Shown here in pieces: positions 8,801 to 18,534 of a DNA stretch of 33,309 nucleotides. Position 1 is the stretch's first letter, and every line of letters begins with the position of its first letter. A program made the translations under genes and the position numbers. Source of the stretch: Ophioceras dolichostomum (taxonomy: Eukaryota; Ascomycota; Sordariomycetes; Magnaporthales; Ophioceraceae). The stretch spans positions 1,621 to 34,929 of the forward strand of contig PYST01000378.1 in assembly GCA_003049485.1 (NCBI GenBank), in the 5' to 3' direction. The notes beneath the pieces were generated by a model, which made no database searches, was not told where the DNA came from, and worked only from the letters and a program-made list of their open reading frames with translations.

Positions 8801-10874
8801 ATGGCTGGCTGGAAAACCACGATTCTCGTCGCCTTGGCGACCCTCCTCGCCTCGGTAATCATCAATCGCTTCAACACGAGGCGACGTCACGCCGCAGAGG
8901 CCCGACGGCTCGGCTGCCGACCTGTGCCGAAACACGCCGACTCCACGCTCCTCGGAATCGGCGCCATACGGCGACTGTTAGCCGCAGACCGCGAGATGCG
9001 CACACCCGAACACCTTCGCAGCCTGCTGGCCACCTGTCGAGGACCAACCCCACCTCCTCAGCAGAAAAATGACGATGCTAACTCTCGCAACTCCCCACCA
9101 TCACCATCGCCGTCACCACCACCCCTCACATACGCCTACTCAGTTGGCATCACAAACGGCATCTTCACCGCCGACGAGGTCCTCATCCAGGCCGTCCTAG
9201 CCCATCAATTCAACGACTTCGAGATCGGCGACGGCCGTCGCAAGCTCACCGCCCCCTTCCTCGGCAGCGGCATCTTCACGCAGGACGGCGAGGCGTGGCG
9301 CCAGTCGCGCGCGCTGCTTCGCCCGGCCTTCTCGCGCGAGCAGGTCGTCGCCGATCTGGAGCTGGATGAGACGCACGTCCAGGGCTTGATGATGTGCCTC
9401 GCGCCAGTGTCAACAGCACCAGCACCGGGACCGCCGACAGCGCGCTCTGGTCCTGATGATGCCGACGACGACGGCGGCTGGACGGGCGAGGTCGACCTGC
9501 AGGAGCTTCTGTTCCGGTACGCGCTCGACTCGGCGACCGAGTATCTCTTCGGCGCGTCCGTCGGGTCGCAGCTTCGCGAGCTTCGTCGCCATCGGGAGAA
9601 GCGGGTCTCGTCTCCTGATGATGCGCGCGGGAGATCGTCCAGTCCTACCTCTGAAGGGAATGTGCATGCGCGAGAGGGAGACGTCGACTTCGCTGCGGCG
9701 TTCGACAAGGCGATGGAGTGCATCTCCATCCGCTCGCAGTACATGGACCTCGGCCACATGGTCTGGCCCCGGGGATACAGCCAGGCCTGCAAGGACTGCC
9801 ACGCCTACGTCGACAAATACGTGGAGAGGCAACTGGCGCACTTGGATGACGACAGCATGAGATCCGGGACGAGGAAAAGCCCTACCGACTCCGCCGAGGG
9901 GGGCCCTGAGATCGATGAGGATGGAGATGATGGGAATGATGATAAAAGCAGCAGCAGCAGCAGATTCTCCACCACACACACACACACGAAAAAGTACGTC
10001 TTCCTCGACGCACTCGCCGCCTCAACCCGCGACCCCCTCGAGCTCCGCTCCCAGCTCCTCAACATCCTCATCGCGGGCCGCGACACGACCGCAAGCCTGC
10101 TCAGCTGGGTGTTCTACATGCTCGCGCGCGACCCTGCCCGCTACGCCAAACTCCGCGCGGCGGTGCTGGCCTCCTTCGGCGACGGAACACCACCCTCTTC
10201 CTCTTCTCCGAACAGCAGCAAGCCCACGATGACGTTCACCTCCCTCAAGGAATGCGCCTACCTCCAACACGTCCTCTCCGAGACGCTGCGGCTGTGCCCC
10301 ATCGTACCGTTCAACAGCCGCAAAGCGGCACGGGACACGACGCTTCCGCGCGGTGGAGGTGCTGATGGGACGGCGAAGGTGTTCGTGCCGAAGGGCACGA
10401 CGGTCTCGTATGGTGTGTATGTCCTGCATCGCAGGAAGGATATATGGGGCGAGGACGCCGATCAGTTCGTGCCGGAGCGGTGGGCGGGGAGGAAAACTGG
10501 TTGGGAATACTTGCCTGTAAGTGCTTCGTCCGGAAATGTTGATGTGATGCTACCAGGCCAAGGCGGCTGCCAGCGAACACCACCCCGAACCCTACCTAGC
10601 CTCATCCGTTACTGATCCGTTTATCTATGCACCCACTCAGTTCAACGGCGGCCCTCGCATCTGCCTGGGCCAGCAGCTCGCGCTGACGAAAGCCGCGTAC
10701 ACGACCGCCCGGCTAGTGCAGCGCTTTGATCGCATCGAGAACTTGGATCCGTCACCGGTCAAGCACAGGGTGAAGGCGACTATGTCGTCTGGGACGGGGG
10801 TCAGGGTTCGATTTCACGTGGCTAAAAACCACCTAGAGTGGCTTAGTTCAGTACCTAGATACCTAGATATTTAA
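8801..10874 (+). CDS. Cytochrome P450, CYP52/CYP539-like (alkane/fatty-acid hydroxylase type)
   Basis: Two exons, 8801-10516 and 10641-10874, joined across a 124-base intron (donor CCT|GTAAGT, acceptor CACTCAG|TTC), giving 649 aa. The N-terminus has a short hydrophobic anchor (TILVALATLLASVI). P450 hallmarks occur in order: C-helix W-x3-R (EAWRQSR), I-helix AGRDTT (425-430), K-helix ETLR (494-497), PERW, and the heme loop FNGGPRICLG (573-582, thiolate Cys580), which begins exactly at the second exon. FLGSGIFTQDGEAW and LLRPAFSREQV are typical of the CYP52 group, whose members omega-hydroxylate alkanes or fatty acids at the ER; the true substrate is unknown. The protein is over 100 aa longer than usual because of Pro/Ser, acidic and Ser/Thr-His low-complexity insertions. 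The C-terminal ~20 residues after FHVAKN are atypical, read into TACCTAGATACCTAG repeats, and may reflect an eroded stop. Confidence 0.9.
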
Positions 10875-11244
10875 ACTGTATGAAGGTACCCAAGCAGGAA
10901 GCAGATAACGATGGACTCATCAAATTGCCCAACTGTTAGTATTGATCGTTGAGGGTAGTGATACTACATGTGGTGCTCCTATCATTCTATGTATTTCGAC
11001 AATGGTGTTTGGGCTGGGGGCAGGTACATGAGGCTTTTAGGTGCTACGAAGACAAACGGCGGCTGATCCCAGATAAGCAAACTGCGTCCCATGTGGTAGA
11101 ATTTTGGATACGCGAGTGAGGGCGGTGCAATGCTCGTAGGTCCTGATCCCTTGAGAAATCTTTCCCGCGGCTCCATCACTACAAACACGCGCTCAGCACA
11201 GGCACCGAGCTGGCAGCAGGAGAGATATTCGACCACGAAGCGCA
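10875..11244. other. Intergenic between convergent P450 and SSP-A genes
   Basis: 370 bases holding the 3' regions of two convergent genes. No gene, repeat or RNA was seen apart from ACCTAGATA repeats at the left margin. Confidence 0.5.
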
Positions 11245-12029
11245 TCAGAGCTCATTCGCTGCCTCTTCCTCGCCATCACAGCAGGCGGTGCATTCCTCAG
11301 ACTGGTGTCGCATTTTCGCGTGGGAGGCAAGGGGGGAAACAAGGGGCGAACGTCAGCCGTGGGTTCACATCTCGGTTCACGTCTTCGGCGACCGCAGGCG
11401 GGGGCGGTCCCCCATCCGGCCCACGAACAGGCAGATGAATAAATGAACGACGGTAGCTCGCCCGGTGTCGCTGCAGATCCCAAGGTTGGCGGCGGCCGGC
11501 TAGACTTCCGAACACCGCCGAAAAAAAAAAGCGAGAAGCATGGACACCGGGGGGGGGACTCACGACTTTCTTGTTATGCGTCTGTTTGATGATTGCAAGA
11601 CCGGGAGGAGAAGAACCAGATCGCATTTTCGTCAGCGGGCCCTCGAGTAATGGGAAATGACGGGGAAAAACGTACAAACGGCGGAGGGCACTCAATGGGG
11701 TTCTTGGTGCACTGCACTAGGCAGTTCGGAGCTTGCGGCAACTGGCGGGGCGTCGTGCTGGAACCGTCCAGCTTGACGTGGATGCTGTTGGGTAGGCAGG
11801 TATTTGATGGTTAGTCTCTTGGTGCCGTTCCCTCTAGCGGGCTATGACGTCGTAGTGAGGGAAGGAGGCCATCGACAGTGACGTACGTGATATCAGGGCC
11901 TTGGACGGCAGTATCCCAGGTAACTGCGGCCGGTTGCTGATGATGGTCCTTCCCAGTCTCCCCAAACCAGGGGAGAGCGGCGATGACGTTGGCCAGGGTG
12001 AGAATTGCTGAGGCGGTGGAGAGCTTCAT
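11245..12029 (-). CDS. SSP-A: small secreted six-cysteine protein (108 aa), family member 1
   Basis: Four exons read by eye: 12029-11887, 11784-11676, 11581-11564 (18-base micro-exon) and 11301-11245. Donors are GTACGT, GTACGT and GTGAGT; all acceptors end CAG. The product starts with a signal peptide (MKLSTASAILTLANVIAA, cleavage before LPW). The mature part carries exactly six cysteines: C-x3-C-x6-C in exon 2 (NCLVQC...IEC), then 13 residues, then EECTACC in exon 4, followed by an acidic tail (DGEEEAANEL). The model is supported by two paralogs, SSP-B and SSP-C: the first intron splits the same ATC-AC codon pair (phase 2), exon 2 opens with T-I-H-V-K-L-D, exon 2 ends in phase 0 four residues after the third cysteine, and a 3' exon carries the C-x2-CC tail. 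Exon 3 is the least certain part. Function unknown; secreted and disulfide-bonded is inference. Confidence 0.7.
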
Positions 12030-12180
12030 GTTGATGAGAGGTTGGGGAGGAGCGTGAGGCAGCAGGTAGGGTTGCTTCAAGATGCCCTTCCAAAGTTGCG
12101 AGAACGGCACGAGATCTTTCTTCCTCGAAGGAAGTGAGATTGGGAAGATGTGCAGCATCCCAAGCTCCTTTACTAGCTAA

Positions 12181-12190
12181 TTTATTAATA
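12181..12190 (-). promoter_or_regulatory. TATA-like element of SSP-A
   Basis: The minus strand reads TATTAATAAA, 152-161 bases before the SSP-A start codon. This is the same distance as the AT-rich elements of SSP-B and SSP-C. Confidence 0.4.
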
Positions 12191-13085
12191 GGCTCTTACG
12201 TCAGTTCATCCGCTCTAGGACTACGTCCCCTGACCACTCGGGACCGACAACAGCGGGATGTTACACAGCTGAGGGGATTTCTCTCCTCCGGTTCGGATTG
12301 TCCCGTATGCGTTGACGTATGCGAGGGAACGCAATGATGCTAGCCCCCGGGTTCCACCACACAAGACAGGTCTTACACCACGGGATCAACCTCGATCCCA
12401 CAGGTTAGTCAGGTATACTACCTGAAGCATCGACCGGTCTGGACTGTAGAACCGCCAGTTGATGAGCGCACGCTCATCAGATCGGCGACCTTGTGTCGGT
12501 GCCTTTTCCGTCGGCGCTCTTCACATGTAAATGGGGCCGGCGATGCACCTGTCGTACTTGTCCCGTCCGACTCGTAGACTCGGAAGATCTGGGGCGGCTG
12601 CTGGAAAGCCACAATGCTGATACTCTCTTTCCACATGCATCAATATTTCAGCTGAGCCGAGCTCAGCCAGCCACTGTACCACGAGGAGGTGCGGGGAAAT
12701 GGGCGATCGGGACATGAGAGGCCGGAATATTGACTTACACAAGGATGGTACGGTGGGGGGAAGTGATGGGACGACATGTGTTAAGTGACCATGCCGGACA
12801 ACTAATCAAAGGCCCTTCCCAGCGAAGGCGGTTGCTGTTATTATCTAGGACTTCCCGAGGGCGTGATGACCTGGCCGGCAACTCGCGTCGCATAGCCCCA
12901 GAGGCTAGTAAGGTATGGATTATGAAGTCCCCTGCGCCAGAAGTCGGGGATGCCCGGTAATATCCCGCCCTTGTCCGCGGCCAACTCCGGCCTTGGCCAT
13001 TTGAGACACCCCATCGCCTTTCCATGCCCACCTCCATCCCATACTACTAGAGATCATGTGACAGAGCCCATCAAAGGCGAGGCCT
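12191..13085. other. Intergenic upstream of SSP-A
   Basis: About 0.9 kb between the SSP-A promoter and the 3' end of the zinc-ribbon-like gene. Only short frames without recognisable features are present. Confidence 0.45.
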
Positions 13086-13550
13086 TCAACCTCTACCCGC
13101 GTCCTCCTTCCGCCTGCTAGTAGTTAACTGCCTCCTCGACGCCGTTGCCGTCGTTGCCGATTTCGCACTAGGTCGCTGTTGGCGACTACTGTGTGTTGCG
13201 GTCTGCGGCGTCGGCTGATGGGATGCCGTCGCTGCCGGTCGGCGATACACTACCGCTGCTGACTCCGGCTGAGGAGGTCTCTTGGCGTGCGTCTCCGCGC
13301 AGGTGACTCGGAAAGTCGTCTCCTCATCCTTGCCTGACCCTTCGCACTTGTAGCAAAGCTCGAAGCCGGCCCTCTCCTTCGCGCACCATCCACAGCGCGT
13401 CATGTCCCTGATTCTCACCGCCGGCGGATCGTGTTCTTGGTCGCAGATGTAGAAGCCCCCGTAGCACTCTTTGCAGTCGATGGGTTCCGACCAGGTCGCG
13501 GGGGGCTGGGTGCTGTCCATTTTGCATTTGGGGTTGGGACAGATGACCAT
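13086..13550 (-). CDS. Ten-cysteine zinc-ribbon-like hypothetical protein (154 aa)
   Basis: Intronless frame of 154 aa starting MVICPNPKC. The first ~100 residues hold ten cysteines in knuckle-like pairs: CPNPKC, CKEC, a lone YIC, CGWC, CYKC and VTC. Spacing of the CxxC pairs suggests one or two structural zinc sites. KCEGSGK near residue 70 recalls the CxxCxGxG-like knuckles of zinc-ribbon proteins. The remaining ~55 residues are Ser/Thr/Arg/Gln-rich and probably disordered. There is no signal peptide, so an intracellular protein is likely. It sits between SSP-A and SSP-B on the same strand, but the gaps (about 1 kb and 1.4 kb) give no sign of co-transcription. I cannot place it in a named family. 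The cysteine-poor tail could instead be an unrecognised intron or UTR. Confidence 0.55.
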   Translation of the reverse strand: MVICPNPKCKMDSTQPPATWSEPIDCKECYGGFYICDQEHDPPAVRIRDMTRCGWCAKERAGFELCYKCEGSGKDEETTFRVTCAETHAKRPPQPESAAVVYRRPAATASHQPTPQTATHSSRQQRPSAKSATTATASRRQLTTSRRKEDAGRG

Positions 13551-14908
13551 GATGGGGAGGGAGGCGGGGGTGATGAAGAAGAAAATGGTAATAGTGATGC
13601 TTAGGTAGGCACTTGTAGTGCTGTGGGGAGTAGAGTGTGATGCTTGGGGGCAAACACCATGAGGGAATGGTATGGAATGAAAGGTCGAGTCTTCTGGGGC
13701 GGAGTAGCGTCCTCGCGAGAGGGTTTGACAAAGGCTAGCACCGGAATTGTACCTGAAGGTGAGGGCTGTTTATCTATATGGTGAGGGGGCACGCACAGCA
13801 GCAACGAAGATTGCAGACGAAGCGGAAGAGGTGCCAAGAAGCTTTTATGTCTATCAAGACGGGAATGGACGGATTCGAGCATGGTTGGAGGTGCCAGCCA
13901 TTGGAACGGCATTCCGCAACACTGTGCATCAAATAGTACCATCCATGCACGGCCGATGCTGCTCCTAGGGGCAACCACAGCCTCACTTCTGGGCCAGCAT
14001 CCTTAGGTGGTCTCTGACGACGGGCTTCCTGCGAGGGCGACTGCCCGACCTCTGGAGGTTGTTATCTTTTGGGCCAACATTGCGGCCGGGCAACCGATGG
14101 GAGGGACTGCCTCAATGTAGACCGAACTTGAAAAGTTCATGTGCCCGTCAGAGGAAGTTTTCGATAACAGCTCCTGCCTCCCCTGCCTTTTGCGGAGCGA
14201 TCGTAGCGTTGTTCCTAGTAAGTGGTTGGTGCAGGCCTAGGTACTATTAGTCCACAGATTCTTTGCAAAATACTTGAACAATCCTGCGTAATTCCACCGT
14301 TAAGCCGTTGTTGGATGATGAAACGGCAGAGCAGTGGTACGGAAGCGTGCCTCAGAGGGAGGAATTAAGGAGTTGGCAGACCGGCCCGGAGGGTGGGTGG
14401 TTTGGCTATGCTGGGTTGGCCGTATTCCACTGTTCCGCCAGTCCCTTCATTATGGCCGGGCTTGAGCCACCTAGGTACTCATCTTCGGGGTGATAGTAGT
14501 TTTGAATAATTTTACCGGGCTCTCCGTGCCGCAAAGGCCGATTGTTGGGAGGTCGTAGAGTTGGATTTCGGGCTGTGGACCGTGGAAGTTGGGTCGGGTC
14601 CTGTTTTACGTTGGCGGGGCCAGCAAGCTCTCCTTCATTGCTCCGTCACATTATCGATCCTCTCATCCACCAACATGGACAGCCAGAGGCCAACGGCACT
14701 CGTGTAACACTATTGGTGTGATTTATTCCCTCGCGGGGAGATATTGAAACTAGTATGACAAAATGAGTGTCGAGAATGTAAATTAGGGGCGAAACTTCAC
14801 CGAATATTCGCCCCTGATTGTTTTCGGTCCTCCCTCATCGAGCCTCCCCTGATTCTCCTTCTTGCGGAAGTTTCTGCCCTCCAACAGAAGAGGAAGAGCG
14901 ACTTCCTT
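13551..14908. other. Intergenic, no supported gene
   Basis: About 1.36 kb between the zinc-ribbon-like gene and the 3' end of SSP-B. Frames at 13747-13968 and 14308-14493 are short and featureless. CCTAGGTACT words occur near 14232 and 14469. No RNA genes were seen. Confidence 0.45.
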
Positions 14909-15433
14909 TTACTCCCTGCAGCAAGTCCAGCACTCCCCGAATTCCTTGGAGTACTGTCCCCCCGCATGAGAAACATGGATGATGCAGTCGTCAGCCACAC
15001 CTCTCGCGAATTTTGGAAGTGGAGTAATAAGCTACAAAACTTCGATAGGGGCGGGAGAGAGACAAGGGCGGCATTACGTACCCAGCCCTCCGGGCAGGTA
15101 ATGTCACTGGTGGCACAGAGGAGCCAGCAGATCTCGCCCGTATTGAAGGCGTTGGTGATCACCTGCTGGGAGGAGTGAGACTGACCGGCGGCGACGCCAC
15201 GGCCCCCATCAACCTTGATGTGCAGGCTAGGAAGTAAGGAGATCGAAGAAAGCGCTGTTAGTCGACGCGCGCGCTAGGGGCTAAGGAGACCGCCCGAACG
15301 CCGTATAGAGGGACGACTGGGGGACTTACGTGATGTCGTTGCCTCCGTCATGGTGCTTGGAGGACCAGGGCATGGCAGTGACGCCGTTGGCCATGACAAA
15401 GGCGGTGACGGCGGCGGCGGCGGAGAACTTCAT
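14909..15433 (-). CDS. SSP-B: small secreted six-cysteine protein (97 aa), family member 2
   Basis: Three exons read by eye: 15433-15330, 15226-15082 and 14953-14909, with donors GTAAGT and GTACGT and acceptors CTAG and ACAG. The signal peptide is MKFSAAAAVTAFVMANGVTA, cleavage before MPW. Exon 1 is 104 bases, identical in length and phase to SSP-C, and ends in the codons for D-I plus AC. Exon 2 opens T-L-H-I-K-V-D-G and holds ICWLLC...ITCPEGW (C-x3-C-x6-C). The last exon encodes YSKEFGECWTCCRE and a TAA stop, giving C-x2-CC after 11 residues. In SSP-C the same residues are split by a further intron (YAKAF | GDCWTCC), so the two models confirm each other. Compared with SSP-C there are seven extra residues before the first cysteine. 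Function unknown. It is transcribed away from SSP-C across 1.7 kb. Confidence 0.8.
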
Positions 15434-15578
15434 TTTGAGTTGGTTGAGGGGTTGGATCGAGAATGGAGGAGAATTCTTTGTGTGTGGATGCTCGTTGAGG
15501 AGTGTGTGGTGGGATGGCAAGCTGGCGGGTGGTGAGAGGCAGGAAGATGAAGGGTGAGCAGGGCGTCCAGGAGGTGAC

Positions 15579-15587
15579 TATTAAATA
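15579..15587 (-). promoter_or_regulatory. TATA-like element of SSP-B
   Basis: TATTTAATA on the minus strand, 146-154 bases before the SSP-B start codon, with an adjacent CCAAT on the plus strand (15588-15592). Confidence 0.45.
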
Positions 15588-15592
15588 CCAAT

Positions 15593-17007
15593 CACCTCGG
15601 CGGTGGGCAGAGGTATCACCACCATGAAAAGACAAGGCGTAGCATCAGACAATGATTAAGGACGCGACACGCTACCCAGCGGCAGAACCGCTCTCAACCA
15701 GATGGGGCTCGGCGCGGCTATCGGCATCATTGACCTCGTCGGATCGCCGATCAGTCCAGTCTGGCCCGGCACTGGACCTCGTACAAGCGCCCCAGCCGTC
15801 TTGGGCGGCTTATATCAGTATGCAAGGCTCGTCGTCCACTCAGATCGCCTCAGTTCCACCAGAGATCGACATCATAAGTTACCGTAATACGGGTTATAGG
15901 CCACTAAGTTACATTGACTCAGTACTAGTACAACATCTGTAGATGCGACATGGTGGTCTGTTGTCACAGCGTGACAGCCTGCCAGCCTGCCGCGAACCTC
16001 GGAAGCCTTCGACATTCGTAGAACTACCCCATGTACTACTGGTGGGCACAGTGCCGCTCAGCAGCCCTGAGTGGCCCCGAGTGGCGCCCCGAGTGGCGCC
16101 CCGAGTGGCGTCCCTCGCTTGGTTCGACAAGACAGCCACCCCCGCTCGCGGTTTTGGGGGATCAGCGACACTACAGGAGTACAGGCTACAAGCCGTCCGT
16201 AATAGATTTGCCTGCCGGAATACGCCGTCGGGAAGACGTCGCGAATGAGGTACTACTGCATATTCTGCTCCGATCCGGCGGCTCGCTTCCACTGGCAGAT
16301 TAGGTCACACCACGATGCGGTGTGGGCTCGTTCAGCCAGCCTCACGATCCGTCGAGCCGGATAATTCCGCGGCAGCACGGGGACAAGCCATTGGCTGAAG
16401 ATCTCAGCGGGGCGCGTAACTATAGCACTCGCTAGGGCACACCACAGAGTCCAGCCGAGACGAGATCCCTTTATGTGAGGGGTTCGCGGCGAAAACCTCG
16501 TATTCGTCTAGCAAATAATATCTCGACCCCGTCGGAGCCCCCATCGAACCGATGACACAAGGCGACACTAATCACCTTACACCAGATGCTGTCACTCGTC
16601 ACTCACGCGGGCTGCGAAGAAGAAGTTGACAAGAGACCTCCGGTGCGACGGGGGACTTCGGTCACACTGCGGGGTTCCGAACGCCTCATCGGATGCCTCA
16701 TCCTCCCGAGTCTGGACTTCTCCCGGCGAGCCTGTATCTCCTCGCACGAAATCAGATCCGCAGTGATGCGGGGTATTCCGAATGTCTAGACCCTCAGTCC
16801 CCCCGGCGTAACATCCAATCCCGCGATCGGCCTGCTACGCGTATGCATCAAGCTGGGGGAAGTGGAGGGACTGGAGGGACGAGATATTGTGTGCGTCAGA
16901 AAAGGAACCGAGTATGGGCTATCCTCAAGCTACTGCCACAGAAAGGGTAGAGGCATTAAGGCACCAAAAACAAAACATACCTGGCATGCGTCGACAGCTT
17001 CGTACAT
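15593..17007. other. Shared upstream region of divergent SSP-B and SSP-C
   Basis: About 1.4 kb lying between the head-to-head SSP-B and SSP-C promoters. It holds a 12-base tandem repeat (16066-16113) and many short frames without features. Part of it could be an old repeat relic, but no terminal repeats or coding remnants were recognised. Confidence 0.45.
16066..16113 (+). repeat. 12-base tandem repeat, about four copies
   Basis: The unit CCGAGTGGCGCC occurs about four times in a row. The first copy (CTGAGTGGCC) and the last (CCGAGTGGCGTCC) are diverged. It lies between genes, in the SSP-B/SSP-C divergent region. Confidence 0.85.
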
Positions 17008-17015
17008 TATATAAA
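17008..17015 (+). promoter_or_regulatory. TATA box of SSP-C
   Basis: TATATAAA located 159-166 bases before the SSP-C start codon. This is the spacing seen for the other TATA boxes in the window. Confidence 0.6.
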
Positions 17016-17173
17016 CGTATTCTCATCGACCTATCGACAGTATCCTTGCTCCCATCCTCAAGCAACCGCTCGACAGATCCCCGCCAGTCTCGCATCGGCC
17101 AAGTACACACACCAACTCAACTCGTCGCCCTGCTCCCCCATTCGCCAACTCCGTACCCGCCAAAGCAATCACC

Positions 17174-18023
17174 ATGAAGCTCTTCATCGCTGCTACCACC
17201 GTCGTGGCCCTCGCCAACGGCATTGCGGCCCTGCCATGGACGTCCAACCATCGTGCCTCCTCCGGAGAGGAGATCACGTCAGTTCTTTCTCCTCCCTCTC
17301 CCTTACAGCCGTCGAAATGGCCGAACCCCAGTCCATCTTACAGCTCCCTCCTCCATTCGAGGGTATTGCCGAGTGGCTGTCTGCTGTCTGACCTCTCTGG
17401 TATTAACTCTCACCCTCCCTCCTATTTGCGTGCAGGATCCATCTCAACGTCGATAAGTCTGGAGCGAGCGCCGGCCAGCAGCAGTGGCACGGAACCTCGA
17501 CCGACGATGTTTGCTGGCGTGTGTGCTTCTTCGAGAAGCCCCAGTGCCCGGAAGGCATGGTAAGTCCGATTAATGGTTCCCTACCTACTACTACTTACCT
17601 GCCTACCCTACCCATTGGTTCTTCATAAGACTAGACGCCCACTGCCCCTCTCCGGGGCTGGGCTGTTTCTTTCAGCTTGTCTGCCGACGAGACGCACGAT
17701 GTTTGTATAGAAACCGGGACAATATGATTACCAGACTGACCGCCCCATTCGCTTTCGTTCCCTGGTCAACTATAGTATGCCAAAGCGTTTGTAAGTTGTA
17801 TATCCGCACAGCCTCCCCTCCCCTGCACTACTGCCTACTACGTACGTACGTACCTACCTAGGTGCCTAGTGCACATACCTGCTACTAGTACTATCCGTAG
17901 TAGTAGTGGGTGGCGCAATGATAGTCCTTCAAGGTAATCTCGCCTGTGGAAAGTGCCTTGGTGTGCTAACGTACCATTCTTGCGATGCAGGGCGACTGCT
18001 GGACCTGCTGCCTGTCGACTTAA
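17174..18023 (+). CDS. SSP-C: small secreted six-cysteine protein (91 aa), family member 3
   Basis: Four exons read by eye: 17174-17277, 17436-17559, 17776-17790 (15-base micro-exon) and 17991-18023. Donors are GTCAGT, GTAAGT and GTAAGT; acceptors are GCAG, ATAG and GCAG. A CTAAC branch site lies at 17966-17970, before the last exon. The signal peptide is MKLFIAATTVVALANGIAA, cleavage before LPW. Exon 2 starts T-I-H-L-N-V-D and contains VCWRVC...PQCPEGM (C-x3-C-x6-C). The micro-exon encodes YAKAF and the last exon GDCWTCCLST plus TAA. The tiny third exon would be doubtful alone, but SSP-B encodes the matching YSKEFGECWTCC contiguously. SSP-A, -B and -C share intron 1 position and phase, the LPW/MPW motif after the signal peptide, and all six cysteines. 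Secreted effector-like or antimicrobial roles are both possible; none is shown. Confidence 0.8.
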
Positions 18024-18534
18024 AGCAGTCTTGTCGACTTGGTAGAGGGGTTTTTTGCCTGGAGCTTTTTGATAAAAGGTCAAGTTGGCATAGTAGGGAA
18101 ACAAACGTTCATCATGGGGGTGGCTCTTGTAGTTACTGATGCATCATGAAGGCTGCTAGCGAGGGCGGACCTTTCCTCTATAAGACACCACCTCTCACAC
18201 ACTCTCTCGATTTATTCTTTTTTAACCACAGGCGCTTGGATACATAGCCATCCAATCCTCCTACACTCTCTTGGTCTTGCTAGGCACGGTTGCCTTGCAA
18301 CTCTTGTCACCAGTAGTAGTTTATTCCCCCTTATCCGAGGAGTAGTAGTTAGCTTGAATGCAATCCCAAACTCGGCCAGGGTAGCCTGCCCGTAGAGAGG
18401 TAGACAATAATAACACCCTTTCGAGAAGATCACAGTGTTCCACATATCCCCCCCTCTGATGGAAATCATTCTGTGCGTGGTCCTCGTCACGACCAGGAGG
18501 AGAAAGCGCTCGGAGCTGGCTAGCCTAGCAAGTA
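18024..18534. other. Intergenic between SSP-C and the MITE
   Basis: About 0.5 kb with the 3' region of SSP-C. No gene is supported. Confidence 0.45.

Noticed and set aside
9205..9985. Minus-strand frames of about 190 codons
   Set aside because: Antisense to the P450, which has all family motifs on the plus strand.
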